64,000 nt of DNA, taken from positions 475,761,037 to 475,825,036 of the forward strand of contig NC_057800.1 of the NCBI RefSeq assembly GCF_018294505.1, given 5' to 3'. Below, piece by piece: positions 44,647 to 57,030 of the stretch. The DNA comes from Triticum aestivum. Its lineage: Eukaryota; Streptophyta; Magnoliopsida; Poales; Poaceae. A model generated the notes under the pieces. That model saw only the letters and a program-made list of their open reading frames with translations. It had not been told where the DNA came from and did no database searches. The stretch's first letter is position 1. Each line of letters begins with the position of its first letter. Both the position numbers and the translations under genes were made by a program.

Positions 44647-47600
44647 TCATTCAAAAATTACATCCTTGGTACACTCATCCGCTACAAGGCGGGCACCCGC
44701 AAGAACATCCTTATAGTAGTTCTCGGGCTTGCGATGCTCCTTCCCCGGCGGCGGCCCGCCCCTAACAAGCTTCTCACCATCCAGCTTACCCCAGTGCACC
44801 TTTGCACGGGCAAGGGCCCTACGGGAACCTTCGATGCAGACGGAGCACTTTATGACCTCGAGCCTTGGACAGGCCTCCACCAGCCACTACACCAGCCCGA
44901 AATAACTCCCAGGCAGGGCCTCTCTGGGCCACAGCCGAACTATGAAGCCCTTCATGGCCTGTTCGACCGCCTTGTGGAGCTCGACCAGCTGTTTTAGCTG
45001 GTCGCTCAAGGGAACAGGGTGTCCGGCCTCAGCATACTGAGACCAGAACACCTTCTCCGTCAAGCTGCCCTCTTCAACTCGATAGAATGCGGCGGCGGCG
45101 GATACGCTGCGGGGAAGATCTGCAAATGCCCCTGGAGAGCTCCAGATTCGGGTAAGTAACAAGTAGTTTACTTTTATATTTCTGCTTTGCATAAAGAATG
45201 CCTGACCCGCTGCTATCTTTTTCACCTCCTCCAACTCTTGGAGGGCCTTTTGGGCTTCGGCCTTGGCAGACTTGGCAGTCTCAAGGGCCGTCGCGAGCTC
45301 GGACGCTTGGGTCTTTGACTCAAGCTCCAAACTCTCATGTTTTTCATGAGAGCCTAAAGCTCTTGCTGCACCTCGCTGACCTGAGCCCCAAGTTTCTCTC
45401 GCTCGGTGCGCTCCGCGGCTGTTTTCTTTTCGGCCTCAGATAGCGCCTGCTTGAGGGTCGCCACCTCGGTCGTGGCCCCTACAATAAGCCGTACAATCCT
45501 GTTATTTTTCGCAATCACGCCTCTCTATAGGCACCCTTTTCAGTAAGGTATTTCTTACCTTCTTTCTCCTCGAGCTGCCGCTTGGCAAGGCCGAGTTCTT
45601 GCTCGGTCCGCCTGAGGTCCTGTTTTAGGACACCCACCTCCGCAGCCAATGCGGCGGTGGATAGCAGCGAAGCCTGCATACGCATATTGACTCTTTATTG
45701 TTAGACTCCTGTGAAATTTAATAGATCCTCTATTCGGCTTTTCTTTCCAAACGCCAAATAGAGCATCAGGGGCTACTGTCTATGCGGTAATATTTTTACA
45801 TATTTTTTACTTACCTCGAAGCCTGTTAGGAGGCTAGCGCAAGCTTCACTCAGTCCGCTCTTGGCGGTCTGAACCTTCTGGATCACCATACTCATAATAG
45901 TACGGTGCTCCTCGTCGATTGAGGCGCCTTCAAGCACCTCCAGCAGATTGTCCGGCACCTCCGGTTGGACGGAGGCTGCCGGCTCAGAAGGCTTGCTCCT
46001 CTTGGAAGGAGTTCGCTTGCCGCGGTCCGGAATCGTTGAAGATTCCGGCATGGTGTCCGGATCAAAGCCGGACATGGAGCCCTGGGGGGTCTTGTCCCCT
46101 TTACTCCTGGAGTCCGGGAGGTCGCCTCGCGGCTCCTCCAGGACCACCTCCTCCTGCCCCGGAGCTCGTTGCGACGCCACTTCGGCGTCATCCGCAGTGC
46201 GNNNNNNNNNNNNNNNNNNNNNNNNNNNNNNNNNNNNNNNNNNNNNNNNNNNNNNNNNNNNNNNNNNNNNNNNNNNNNNNNNNNNNNNNNNNNNNNNNNN
46301 NNNNNNNNNNNNNNNNNNNNNNNNNNNNNNNNNNNNNNNNNNNNNNNNNNNNNNNNNNNNNNNNNNNNNNNNNNNNNNNNNNNNNNNNNNNNNNNNNNNN
46401 NNNNNNNNNNNNNNNNNNNNNNNNNNNNNNNNNNNNNNNNNNNAATCCAGGGAGCCGCTCGCGACTCGTTGAATTCGGCCCGGGGCAGGCTGCATGATTA
46501 TATTCGACATTAGGGAAAGCTGTGCAACAAAAGGAATATCATGAGTTACTCTGGTATCCGAACACTTACAATTTTGCCGGACGCTTGGCCCTGTCCGGCC
46601 ACTCCTCTTCGTCCTCGTCGGTGTCGGGGGCGCAGTCCGGCGAAGGGGTTTTCCTCTTCTTGGACCCTTCGGCCCCCCCTACTGGGGCGGCCTTCCTCTT
46701 CTTTCCTCCCCCCGCTGGAGGGGGAGAGGTTTCCTCTTCCTCCTCCTCGTCTCCATGGGAGGAGTGCGTCTCGGACTCGTCGGATGACGAGTCCGACCAC
46801 ACCATGTTACGGGCACTCTTTCGGGTCCCCGTGGTCTTCTTCTTCTTGGCCTTCTTCTTCGGCACCACATAAGGCGCCGGAGCCAGCAGTTTCACTAGTA
46901 GAGCTGGTGCTGGGTCTTCGGGCAGCGGAGCCGGACAGTTAATCGGTCCGGATATCGCCCGCCAAGCCTGTCAAAGGTAAGGGAGCTTAGATCCCGCATA
47001 GATTCAAACTATGAAAAAAGTTGAACATCCTGTAAAAGGTGAAGATAGCTTACCTCGCTAGCGTGACGCTGCGAGCTGTATCCGCGGTACTCGGAAGCGG
47101 ATGCGGGAGCCTTGGCACCTTTGATTAGCACCTTCCAGACGTCTTCATACGTCGTGTCGAAGAGCCTATTAAGGGTTCGATGCTGTGCCGGGTCGAACTC
47201 CCACAGAGTAAAGTCCCGTTGTTGACACGAGAGGATTCGGCGAACGAGCATGACCTGGACTACATTTACAAGCCTGATTGACTTGTTTACCAGGGACTGG
47301 ATGCATGTCTTCAGTCCGGTCACCTCTTTCTCGTTACCCCATGATAGGCCCGTCTCTCTCCAAGACATGAGCCGCGTGGGGGGTCCGGATCGGAACTCGG
47401 GGGCTGCGGTCCATTTCGGATCGCGTGGCTCGGTGATGTAAAACCACCTGGCTTGCCACCCCTTTAGGGTCTCTACGAAGGAGCCCTCGAACCACAGGAC
47501 GTTGGCAATCTTGCCTGCCATGGCGCCTCCGCACTTCGCCTGGTTGCCGTGCACCACCTTGGGCTTGACATTGAAGGTCTTGAGCCAGAGGCCAAAATGG

Positions 47601-47917
47601 GGGCGGACGCGGAGGAAAGCCTCGCACACGACGATAAACACCGAGATGTTGAGGATGAAGTTCGGGGCCAGATCGTGAAAATCCAGGCCATAGTAGAACA
47701 TGAGCCCCCGGACGAATGGGTGAAGTGGAAAACCCAGTCCGCAGAGGAAGTGGGGAAGGAATACTACCCTCTCATGGGGCCTTGGGGTGGGGAGAAGCTG
47801 CCCCTCCTCGGGAAGCCGGTGCGCAATATCTTTGGACAAGTATCCGGCCTTCCTTAGCTTTTTTATGTCGCCCTCCATGACGGAGGAGACCTTCCATTTG
47901 CCTCCCGCTCCGGACAT
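44647..47917 (-). pseudogene. Element C antisense multi-exon gene ('putative gypsy-type transposon' domain, coiled coil)
   Basis: The gene runs opposite to gag. ATG 47917 (MSGAGGKWKVSSVMEGDI) starts exon 1, which has FLCGLGFPLHPFVRGLMFYYG, FRSGPPTRLMSWRETGLSW and an end at GAG|GTAAGC (47054). Inferred exons: 46967-46570 (acceptor TTTGACAG, donor GTAAGT; Lys-rich then acidic, KKKAKKKK, DEEEEEE), 46519-45815 (with the N gap; donor GTAAGT), 45673-45559 (ASLLSTAALAAEVGVLKQDL; acceptor ATGCAG, donor GTAAGA), and 45478 onward (ATTEVATLKQALSEAEKKTA coiled coil, then SPGAFADLPRSVSAAAAFYR, FWSQYAEAGHPVPLSDQLK, SVCIEGSRRALARAKVHWGK). It has a TAG and a 1-base shift near 45355 and a TAG near 44885. Family function unknown; splice sites are inferred from consensus only. 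Confidence 0.65.
46202..46443. other. Assembly gap (242 N)
   Basis: A run of N inside an exon of the element C antisense gene. Reading frames reported across it are not evidence of coding. Confidence 1.
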
Positions 47918-48030
47918 CACTGGAGAAGGTCGAGGTGGGAAGTGCGGGCATGGGCGCTGGAGCTCGAGTGCGCAGGAGATGGATGTGCAAAGGAGGAAGA
48001 AGGCGTATGTAAAAAGGTGGATCCTTATCC

Positions 48031-48040
48031 CCTTATATGG
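48031..48040 (-). promoter_or_regulatory. TATA box of the element C antisense gene
   Basis: The minus strand reads CCATATAAGG about 115-120 bases upstream of ATG 47917. Equivalent boxes precede the antisense genes of A and B. Confidence 0.55.
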
Positions 48041-48475
48041 GTGGATGCGGTTGTGCGTCCCCACCGGCCTAATAAAACTCGCTTGCCTCCCAAGCGTCGT
48101 GGTAAATGGCGCGGTTAGGGTTACCCACGTCCGTATTGATGAGAATCCCGTAAAAAGGGCACACGGTCTCTGCTTAGACAAGACGTGCCAAGGAAACCGC
48201 CTCGCAAAACATGCTGAGGTGGAAAAGTAAAAACGATTCGAGTAAAGGACTTGGCCGTAGTGTGATGGCGCACTGCGGAATACGTCAGCAGATTTGATTT
48301 GTGTTAGTATTATTCTCTCTATGGCAATATGTGGAAGCTTATTTTGCAGAACCAGCCACTACTCTTGGTGTTTACAAATCTTCTATGAAGGACTTGGAGG
48401 AGGAACCCGCCTTGCAATGCCAAAGACAATTTGCGCACCGGACTCGTCGTCATTGAAGCCTGGTTCAGGGGCTAC

Positions 48476-48959
48476 TGAGGGAGTCCTGGATTAGGGGGTG
48501 TTCGGGTAGCCGGACTATACCTTCAGCCGGACTCCTGGACTATGAAGATACAAGATTGAAGACTTCGTCCCGTGTTCAGATGGGACTTTCCTTGGTGTGG
48601 AAGGCAAGCTTGGCGATGCGGATATTCAAGATCTCCTACCATTGTAACCGACTCTGTGTAACCCTAACCCTATCCGGTGTCTATATAAACCGGAGGGTTG
48701 TAGTCCGTAGACAATCAACTCCATACACAACAATCATACCATAGGCTAGCTTCTAGGGTTTAGCCTCCTTGATCTCATGGTAGATCTACTCTTGTACTAC
48801 CCATATCATCAATATTAATCAAGCAGGAGTAGGGTATTACCTCCATCGAGAGGGCCCGAACCTGGGTAAAACAAAGTGTTCCCTGTCTCTTGTTACCATC
48901 CGGCCTAAACGCACAGTTCGGGACCCCCTACCCGAGATCCGCCGGTTTTGACACCGACA
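48476..48959 (+). repeat. Element C 3' LTR
   Basis: 484 bp, same ends as the 5' LTR; ATTTC target duplication follows. Confidence 0.95.
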
Positions 48960-50121
48960 ATTTCCCCCGGTTAGAATCAAGGTTATCGAACCAATAGGAG
49001 AATCACGTAAATTCCCGTCTTCAGCACCTACACACACAAAAGCAAATACTTGCACCCAATATAGGCAAGAGGGTTGTCAGTCCCCTTGAACTCATTACTT
49101 GCAAAGATTAATTCTGATAGTGATAGATATATAAAAAATAAAGTAGGAAATTGTGGCAAGGTATTTTTGGTTTTAGTAATATGATTAAAGTAGATCCGAG
49201 GGCCATAGTTTTCACTAGAGGCGTCTCTCTCGAAACAATACATACGACGGGTAAAGAAATTACTATTGGGCAATTAATAGAAAAGCGCATAGTTATGATG
49301 TTATTCATGGCTGATCACATATATAGGCATCATGTTCGAGACAAGTAGACCGACTCCTGCCTACATCTACTACTATTACTCCACCAATCGACCGCCATCC
49401 AACATGCATCTATGGTATTAAGTTCATAACAAGCAGAGTAATGCCTTAAGCAAGATGACATGATGTAGACAAAGTAAACTCAAGCAATATGAACAAACCC
49501 CGTCATTTTATCCTTAGTAGCAACAATACAATATGTGCCTTGCTATCCCTTCTGTCTTGAGGTGACGACACTTCAAGATTGAACCCACTACAAAGAACTT
49601 GTCCCACGGAAGATAACTCAATCTAGTTCACCAAACCAAACAGATAGATTAGAAGAAATACAAAGCTATCATAACATACATAATAAAGTTCAAAAAAGAC
49701 TCAGTTAATTTCAATGAATAATCTGATCATAAATCTACAATTCATCAGATCCCAACAAACACACCGCAAAAGAAGATTACATCGGATAGAACTCCAAGGA
49801 GATCGAGGAGAACATTGTATTGAAGATCAAAGAGAAAGAAGAAGCCATCTAGCTACTAGCTATGGAATTGTAGGTCCATGGTGAACTACTCACACATCAT
49901 GGGTAGGGCAGCAAGGTTGATGTAGAAGCCCTCCGTGATCAATTCCCCCTCCGGAAGATCACCAGAAATGTCTCTAGATGGGATCACGGGAGAACAAAAG
50001 CTTACGGCGGCGGACAAATTGTATTTTAGCATTAAATGACAGTGGGAGAGGATCCCACTGCCTTCTATATTAACACAAGCAGGATTGCAGTTACATGTGT
50101 TCTGGGGGTCTCATGTGTTTC

Positions 50122-51008
50122 TATCGGCGTTCTGTGAACGGGGGTGCCCAGACTTGCCTGCCTGCGGCCCACGGCGTGGCTCCATCAACGGCCTAGTACG
50201 GCCCAGCTTCAGCATCAACAATTCAAGACCCTCGCGAGGGGCCAAGCTTCGCAAAGTGGACGACATCAAGACCTTCATGAGGAGCAGTCTCTACAGGCTG
50301 GCTCCCGAGGAGCGGAGATTTCTATGCAAGGCTCATATCGCGAGGTCCAGATGACATGAGCCATGACGACCAAGGCCAGGCGGGTGCCAGCGGGCGTAGT
50401 GTACCAGTTTCCTCTTTGGTGCTAAGGAGGCAAGAGCGGGAGCGGAGTCCCGAGGAATCAGGCAAAGGTTTACATTCCGGTGCAACAAGACCAAGAGCGC
50501 CAGGACGGCAGGATGGAGGTCATCGCCGAGCCCACCACGGCGCCACGACCAGAGGCTTTTGTAGGTGAAGATTACTTTTGTCAGGATAGCATGTAAAAGT
50601 TGTCTCCCTTCGAATTTGGATATTGTGGGATCCCTTCCCGCCTTCATTTGGGACAAGGACCAAGGCCACTATAAATAGGACTTAGCCACCACCATAGAGG
50701 GGGACGGATCATTCAGATCATCCTCACACCCACCAGCTCATTGAGCACAAGCGCACTCCTCCTGCTGAGGTTGCTCTCCCACTGTACTAGTTCATCCTTA
50801 GCCCTCGAGGCCAATCCACCATAAAGCGGGAGTAGGGTTTTACACTGCAAGGTGGCCCGAACCTGGGTAAACTGCTGTGTCTCTTTTCCATTCAGTTCAT
50901 CGAGCTAGGCAGTGATATTAGTGTGTAAGCAGACTGGGGAGGACGAGTTCTTTGCATGCACCCCAGAGTTCAAACCTCTCAAGGGTATGCGGAACCCAAA
51001 ATCCGACA
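50122..51008 (+). repeat. Element D 5' LTR
   Basis: Clearly homologous to the element A LTR (gttctgtgaacggggg; cagacttgcctgcctgcgg; ending AATCCGACA). TATA-like 'actataaatagg' at 50668-50679. The primer site TTTGGCGCGCCAGGTAGGGG follows at 51009. Confidence 0.85.
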
Positions 51009-51080
51009 TTTGGCGCGCCAGGTAGGGGTGTGTTGGAGCCTCTCTTCCGTCGGTCGACCCGCCACCGCTCCACAGCTTCG

Positions 51081-51681
51081 ATGGCTGACGCCCGTCGAGC
51101 TCGTGCTGAGCGTCGGGCCGCTCTTGCCGCCCGTGTTGCTCAGACGGCGCCTGCGGGTGACAGTTGTCCTCGCTGTCCCCCGTCTCCAGCCGCGAACGCC
51201 ATCACCGGCCCAGCGAGGCCCAACGAGCTTCATCGCTGCACCCCTCTATGCAGCGTGATGGGCGAACCGCAACCCCGTTGCTGAGTCCGGCTGGTTCGTC
51301 ATCACATGCTCGTCGCAGGCCGGCAGACGCACATGCTGCGTTGCTCATGGTGCGCGAGCTCTTGCGTTATCGCCCCGTCGATGATCTCTATGAAGACTCG
51401 CTGGACCGCATCGCCGTGCTTGTCAGCGCCGCTGGGGGCTCTCCTGCACTGTCTCTCTTGTTGCTTCGCCCGCTGCCCGCTGCGGGTGATGTGGCCCACA
51501 GAGCACCTCCTCCACCTCCCCGTCAAGACGTCGCCCTCGGATCAAGGCGCGAGGCCCCGCGGTGTGACCTGCCGTGCAGGGCGCTAGTGCATGAAGAAGA
51601 AAGCTCCCAGGTGGTCCAGCGGCCGCAAGACGATGCTCGTGCACTCCCAGCACCGCCACGTCAAGAAGGCACGAGTGCCAG
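51081..51681 (+). pseudogene. gag: Element D gag, N-terminal part (interrupted)
   Basis: ATG 51081 (MADARRARAERRAALAA) matches element A's gag start. A frameshift near 51240 moves to a phase reading SSHARRRPADAHAALLMVRE and RYRPVDDLYEDSLDRIAVLV, both with direct counterparts in element A. The proline-rich linker is then cut at 51681 by the solo LTR; gag resumes at 55877. Confidence 0.8.
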
Positions 51682-54600
51682 TGTAACGCCCTCGATGCGG
51701 CTATATCTCCCACGTGTTGAAGCACGACTTAGAGGCATAACCACATTGAAAGCAATGTCGCAAGTGAGGTAATCTTCACACGACCCATGTAATACATAAG
51801 GGAAAGAGATACATAGTTGGCTTACACTCGCCACTTCACACAATACATGAATAAAGCATTACAACATCCAAATACAATCAGGGTCCAACTACGGAACCAA
51901 AATAAAAGAAGAACCCCCAAATGCGACAAGGTCCCCGATCGACCCCAACTGGGCTCCACTACTGATCAACTAGAACGGAACAACACAAAGGACAAGATCT
52001 TCATCGAGCTCCTCCTAAGCTTGGTTGCGTCATCTGCACGGACTCATCGGCACCTGCAAGCTGGTTTTGGAAGTATTTGTGAGCCACGGGGACTCAGCAA
52101 TCTCACACCCTCGCGATCAAGACTATTTAAGCTTATGGGTAAGGAAAAAAGGTATGAGGTGGAGCTGCAGCAAGCGACTAGCATATATGGTGGCTAACAT
52201 ACACAAATGAGAGCGAGAAGAGAAGGCAAAGCACGGTCGATAAAAGTATGATCAAGAAGTGATCCTAAAACAACCTACGTCAAGCATAACTCCAACACCG
52301 TGTTCACTTCCCGGACTCCGCCGGAAAGATACCATCACGGTTATACACGTGGTTGATGCATTTTAATTAAAGTCAACTTCAGGTTTTCCACAACAGACAT
52401 TAACAAATTCCCGTCTGCCCATAACCACGGGCACGGCTTTCGAAAGTTCAAATCCCTGCAGGGGAGTCCCAACTTAGCCCATGACAAGCTCTCACGGTCA
52501 ACGAAGGAATAGACCTTCTAGCGGGAAGACCCGATCAGACTCGGAATCCCGGTTACAAGACATTTCGACAAGGAAAAACTAAACTAGCAACACCGCCCGA
52601 ATGTGCCGACAAATCCCGATAGGAGATGCACATATCTCGTTCTCAGGGCACACTCAGATGAGCGCTCCGTACAACTAAAACCAAACCTCGAGTTTCCCCG
52701 ATGGGGCGCTGCACAGGACTCTAGTTCGGACCAACACTTAGAGGAGCACTGGCCCGGGGGGTTAGAATAAAGATGACCCTTGAGTCTGCAGAACCCAGGG
52801 GAAGGTGGTAGGTTGTTAGTGCAAATGGTAAAACCAAGGTTGGGCATTGCTGGAGGAATTTTATTCAAGGCGAACTGTCAAGGGGTTCCCATTATTACCC
52901 AACCGCATAAGGAACGCAAAATCCGGGAACATAACACCGATATGACGGAAACTAGGGCGGCAAGAGTGGAACAAAACACCATGCATAAGGCTGAGCCTTC
53001 CACCCTTTACCAAGTATATGGATGCATTAATTAAATAAGAGATATTGTGATATCCCAACAAGTAAACATGTTCCAACGAGGAACAACATCTCCATGTTCC
53101 AACAAGGAACAAACCTCAATCTTCACCTGCAACTAACAATGCTATAAGAGGGGCTGAGCAAAGCGGTAACATAGCCAATAAACGGTTTGCTAGGACAAGG
53201 TGGGTTAGAGGCTTGGTTCAACAATATAGGAGGCATGATAAGCAAGTGGTAGGTATCGCAACATAGGCATAGCAAAAGAGCGAGCATCTAGCAAGGAAAG
53301 ATAGAAGTGATTTCGAGGGTATGGTCATCTTGCCTAAAATCCCGCAAGGAAGAAGAACGAGTCCATGAAGAAGACAAACGGGCGTAGACGAACGGGTCCT
53401 CACAAACGCGATGTTAATGGAACCAACCCAAAGAAGCAACACCGGAAAGGAGCACACAACATAGTAAACAACCATCATATAATCATGGCACGATGCGCAA
53501 ACAAGTATGATGCATGTCCGGTTTAATGAGGCATGGCATGGCAAAATGCACAAACAACCCTACAAATTAAGCGGAGCTCAACATGCAACGAGTTGCATAT
53601 TGACGAAACACCACGACAAGTTATTTAGTTCGATCTCGTTTATGTACCCAACAATATTAAATGTTGTTAAACATGGCAAGAGGGTGAAGCAAATGAAAAT
53701 TACCCATCTAGTCAAGTTTAAATGAGGCCGGGAACAACAAACAACAAATCCGGAAACTCCTCATGTGCATATATTAGGTTAGGTCATGTTCTGCCCTAAA
53801 CCATATTTTAGAGTTGTTAGGCATGCAAAACAATGTCACCATGATAAATTAGGAAAAATTCTACCCCATTTGCATATAAAGTTTGTTAAAAATGGAGCTA
53901 CGGTTATTTAGTTATGAATTAAACCATTTTAGCATGGCATATGGACAAAGTTACACAAACAGCATTTTAAACATTTTAAACATGGGTGAAAAAGACATAT
54001 TATGAAACTATATGAAATTCTAAGCATTTTACATATTTAAATTGTTTTAATCCGATGCACCATTTGTGAGTTATTAAATGCATGAACTCTAGGGACTATT
54101 CTGCAAAACGGGTAGTACTCAGGAAATTAGCTAAAACGTTCTGCAGAAAAAAAAATACATCTCGGGCCGGATCTGGTTGGCCCAACAGTGGGAGGGGGCG
54201 CAGCAGTGAGGATCACCCATGGGCTTGGCCCGTTCGGTGGAGAGGAGAGAGGCCGGCAGGCTGGGCCTTGGAGAGGCAAGGAGGCCCACGCGAGGCGAAG
54301 GAACTGGGCAGGCCGGCTGCTGGGCTCGGCTCGCTAGATCTGGACCAAGTCAACAAGGGGCGGCCTCGTTCGTGAAGCAGGGCGACGGCTGCGGTCAATG
54401 CAAAGCGCAGGCGAGCGGGCAGCAGAGGAAGGCCAATGCGACTGCGACCGGCGGACTCCGGCGAGGGGACGACGGCAGGTGGCAGGCACGGGACCAGATG
54501 ACGACGGGAATGGGTAGATCCGCCCGTGGGGAGTTCGGATCCGGTGACGGACGAGGCCGAGAAGGCCGGCGACGAGCTCGGTGGTGGATCTTGCAAAAAT

Positions 54601-55871
54601 GGCAGCGGCGCGGGTCTTAGAGTAGAGGCAGAGTACGGGAGAAAAGAGGAGAGGAGGAGACATCGGGGAGATGGTGCGTGGACCTGTGGGTCGGTCGCCG
54701 AGGCAGGCTAGAAAGGAGAGGGCGGAGGAGGCCGGCGGGGTCCTGTTGGTGCCGGCAACATGCGGCGGAGGGTCGAGTGGGAGCTCTGGTTGCTGGTCTC
54801 CTGCGGAGGAACTCGGGAAGGCAGGTGCGCTGCGGGCATCCATGGCATCCTGCGAGGCACAGAGAGAGAGAGAGAGTTGAGAGAGCAGGAGAAAGAAAGA
54901 AGAGAAGGAAGGACCGAGGGGGAGGGCGCGGGGTCGGCCTGGAGCTTGGCAAAGGCAGCGTGGATCCCTCGAGCGGGAGAGCCTATGGGCGCGGAGGAGC
55001 TCCACTCCTCTGGATCGAACAGGGAGGAGGTGGTTGTTGCTGGCTGGTTGGTTGCGCAAGACGAGGAGGTAGGTGGTTGGATGGATCGGGAGGGGATCCC
55101 GATGTGGAGAGGACAAGGGGGGTGGTGGCGCAACGACGGGACAGGAGGAGGATTTCTAGGGTTTTCCAGATTAGGTATGGGATGGACTATATATATAGTG
55201 GAAGGAGGGTGATTTGGATCATCTGATTTAGATTAGACGGTCGAGAATAAATAGCTAGGGAGTCCAAATAATAAAACGGTGATATTTTGTAGACGTTTGG
55301 GGATGATCCGGATCCAACGGTAGTGACAGCCCGAGTCGGGTCCGGGACAGCTTTCGGGCGCATGCGAGGCGGGTCGCGGGCTGACAAGAGAGGTTAGGTA
55401 GGGCCTGGCGGTGAGTAGTGGGCTGTGTAGACGGTCTCGAGCTGAGAGAAGAGAAGAGAGAGACCCGGCGACTGTTTCCGGAGACCGAAAACGTCCAACA
55501 AAAATACCGGCTATAATGCCGCTATAGTTTAACGGTTAGGCTACCAAACGAACTCCGAACGCGATGAAACTTGGCAGGCGGTCTACCTACACTATAATAA
55601 GACCGCACACCAACTCTCATCCCATTCCGAGAACATTTTCCGGCCACTTATAAAATACTATTTCGGACATGTCGCGGGCGCGTACAAGTGTGGTTGGGCT
55701 CAGAACGGGCAACAGAGAGAACTCGGAGAACCCGGACGAATGCATGTTTTAAAGCATGAGGATGCAATGCACATGATGACATGATATGAGATGCATGACA
55801 AGCAAGCAATGACATGGCAACAACAGCTAATAACGGGAAGACACGTGGCACATCGGTCTCGGGGCGTTACA
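51682..55871 (-). mobile_element. Solo LTR (4.19 kb) of a Gypsy-type element
   Basis: On the minus strand it begins TGTAACGCCCCGAGACCG and ends GAGGGCGTTACA. The flanks GCCAG (51677-51681) and GCTAG (55872-55876) are a 5-bp target duplication with one mismatch. It splits element D's gag. No internal domain is present, so it results from LTR-LTR recombination. I recognise its text as a very common Triticeae LTR but cannot name the family safely. The many open frames in its GC-rich part (54200-55150) are artefacts. Confidence 0.9.
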
Positions 55872-55876
55872 GCTAG

Positions 55877-57030
55877 GATCAGGCTCCTCCTCCATGGCGG
55901 GCTCTTGCGACCACAGCGGGTTGTCGCGCCTTCACTTCGGAGCTGCGTATCGTCATATGGCCGGGGAGGTTCAAGCCCGACCTGCCTCCACGCTACGACG
56001 GCACCCCGACCCTGCTGAGTTCCTGCAGCTCTACGAAGTGAGCATCGAGGCGGCCAACGGCGACGAGAAGTTTATGGCGAACTGGTTTCCCATGGCCCTC
56101 AAGGATGGCGCACACTCGTGGCTCCTGAACCTGCCCGCGGGATCGATCTCCTCCTGGGACGAAATGCGAGAGCATTTCGTTGCCAACTTCCAGGGCACTC
56201 GTGACTGGCCGCCGACTACGGGTGACCTGCGGTGCATCAAGCAGCAGCCAGGGGAGACCTTGCAGAAGTACATCCAGCACTTCAACAGTGTTCGCGTCAA
56301 GATCCACAAGGTAGCGGATGAAGCCATCATCTTGGCATTCACCGACGGCATCCGCGACATCAAGATGAAGGAGTAGCTCGCCATACACGAGGACCTGTGC
56401 ACGGCTCTGAAGATGTTCAACATGGCGACCAAGTGTGCGATAGCTGAGGACGGACACCTCTCCCTTCTTGAGTTCCCTTGAGCTGACCTAGAACACAAGA
56501 AGACCAAGGCCAAGGACGTGAAGCACAAGGGGGTAGACGTGCTCGCGGACGAACCAGAGATGAAGCGCGGCTGCGATCACCCGGAGTCATCCAAGGGCAG
56601 TCGCCTATTCTGCGTCTTCTACAACGTGCACAACCACAACACCAATGACTATCAGGAGCTCAGGGCCATCCGTGACGGGCGCGTCGGTCATCATCCCAAG
56701 CGCAGCGATCGAGGCTATGATCGCAGAGGAGGCCAAAGTGGAGGATGTTGGGATGGTCGGGACCCCAGCCAAGAGTGGCGCGATCAGCCTCGTGAGGAGC
56801 GCTGGCAGGGCCAGCCTCGCAAGGGCCCCTCGAGGGAGCAGCCTCGTGAGGACCGTCCTCAGGGCAATGCTGGCCTCCCTCCGCTGCAACCACCACCAAG
56901 AAGGAACAACGATCGCCATCAGGACGAGGGGGTTGGGGGTGACCAGGAGCCTCGTGCCATCGCTTGCATCCTAGGCGGCGCTCAGGCCCCTGCCTCTCAT
57001 CGCATCTTCAAGCAGATTGCTCGTGAGGTG
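55877..57030 (+). pseudogene. gag: Element D gag, core and C-terminal part
   Basis: It resumes after the solo LTR with HPDPAEFLQLYEVSIEAANG, WFPMALKDGAHSWLLNLPAG and FQGTRDWPPTTGDLRCIKQQ, close to element A's core. A TAG at about 56374 (element A has Glu there) and another stop near 56480 interrupt it. A zinc-binding-like block (FCVFYNVHNHNTNDYQE) and a long Arg/Gly/Asp-rich basic tail follow (DRGYDRRGGQSGG, QPREERWQGQPRKG). Confidence 0.82.

Larger units (their letters stand above)
39626..48959 (+). mobile_element. Element C: non-autonomous Fatima-like element (gag-protease plus antisense gene, no pol)
   Basis: 484-bp LTRs (39626-40109 and 48476-48959) with a perfect target duplication ATTTC (39621-39625 and 48960-48964). 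LTRs and primer site are close to those of element B. The internal region has one long gag-protease frame, then about 1.2 kb non-coding, then an antisense gene. RT, RNase H and integrase are absent. About eleven LTR substitutions by eye. An assembly gap of 242 N lies at 46202-46443. Confidence 0.93.
39552..50016 (-). repeat. Old Angela/WIS-like Copia LTR fragment, split by element C
   Basis: Left piece 39552-39625 (tgctacttgtgagctg, then ctcaaagaggaagggtgaagc) continues at 48960-50016 (ggttatcgaaccaataggag; gcgcatagttatgatg; tagaagccctccgtgatc). This is the reverse-complement order of an Angela-type LTR and matches 59381-60540 at many places. The U3 end (ending in ACGTATCA) is missing, so it is truncated. 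Sequence 50017-50121 may be its decayed remainder. Confidence 0.7.

Noticed and set aside
45892..46513. Open frames containing long X runs
   Set aside because: They are open only because the 242-N assembly gap contains no stops.
54082..55226. Overlapping open frames up to 260 codons on both strands
   Set aside because: GC-rich section of the solo LTR at 51682-55871; composition artefact.
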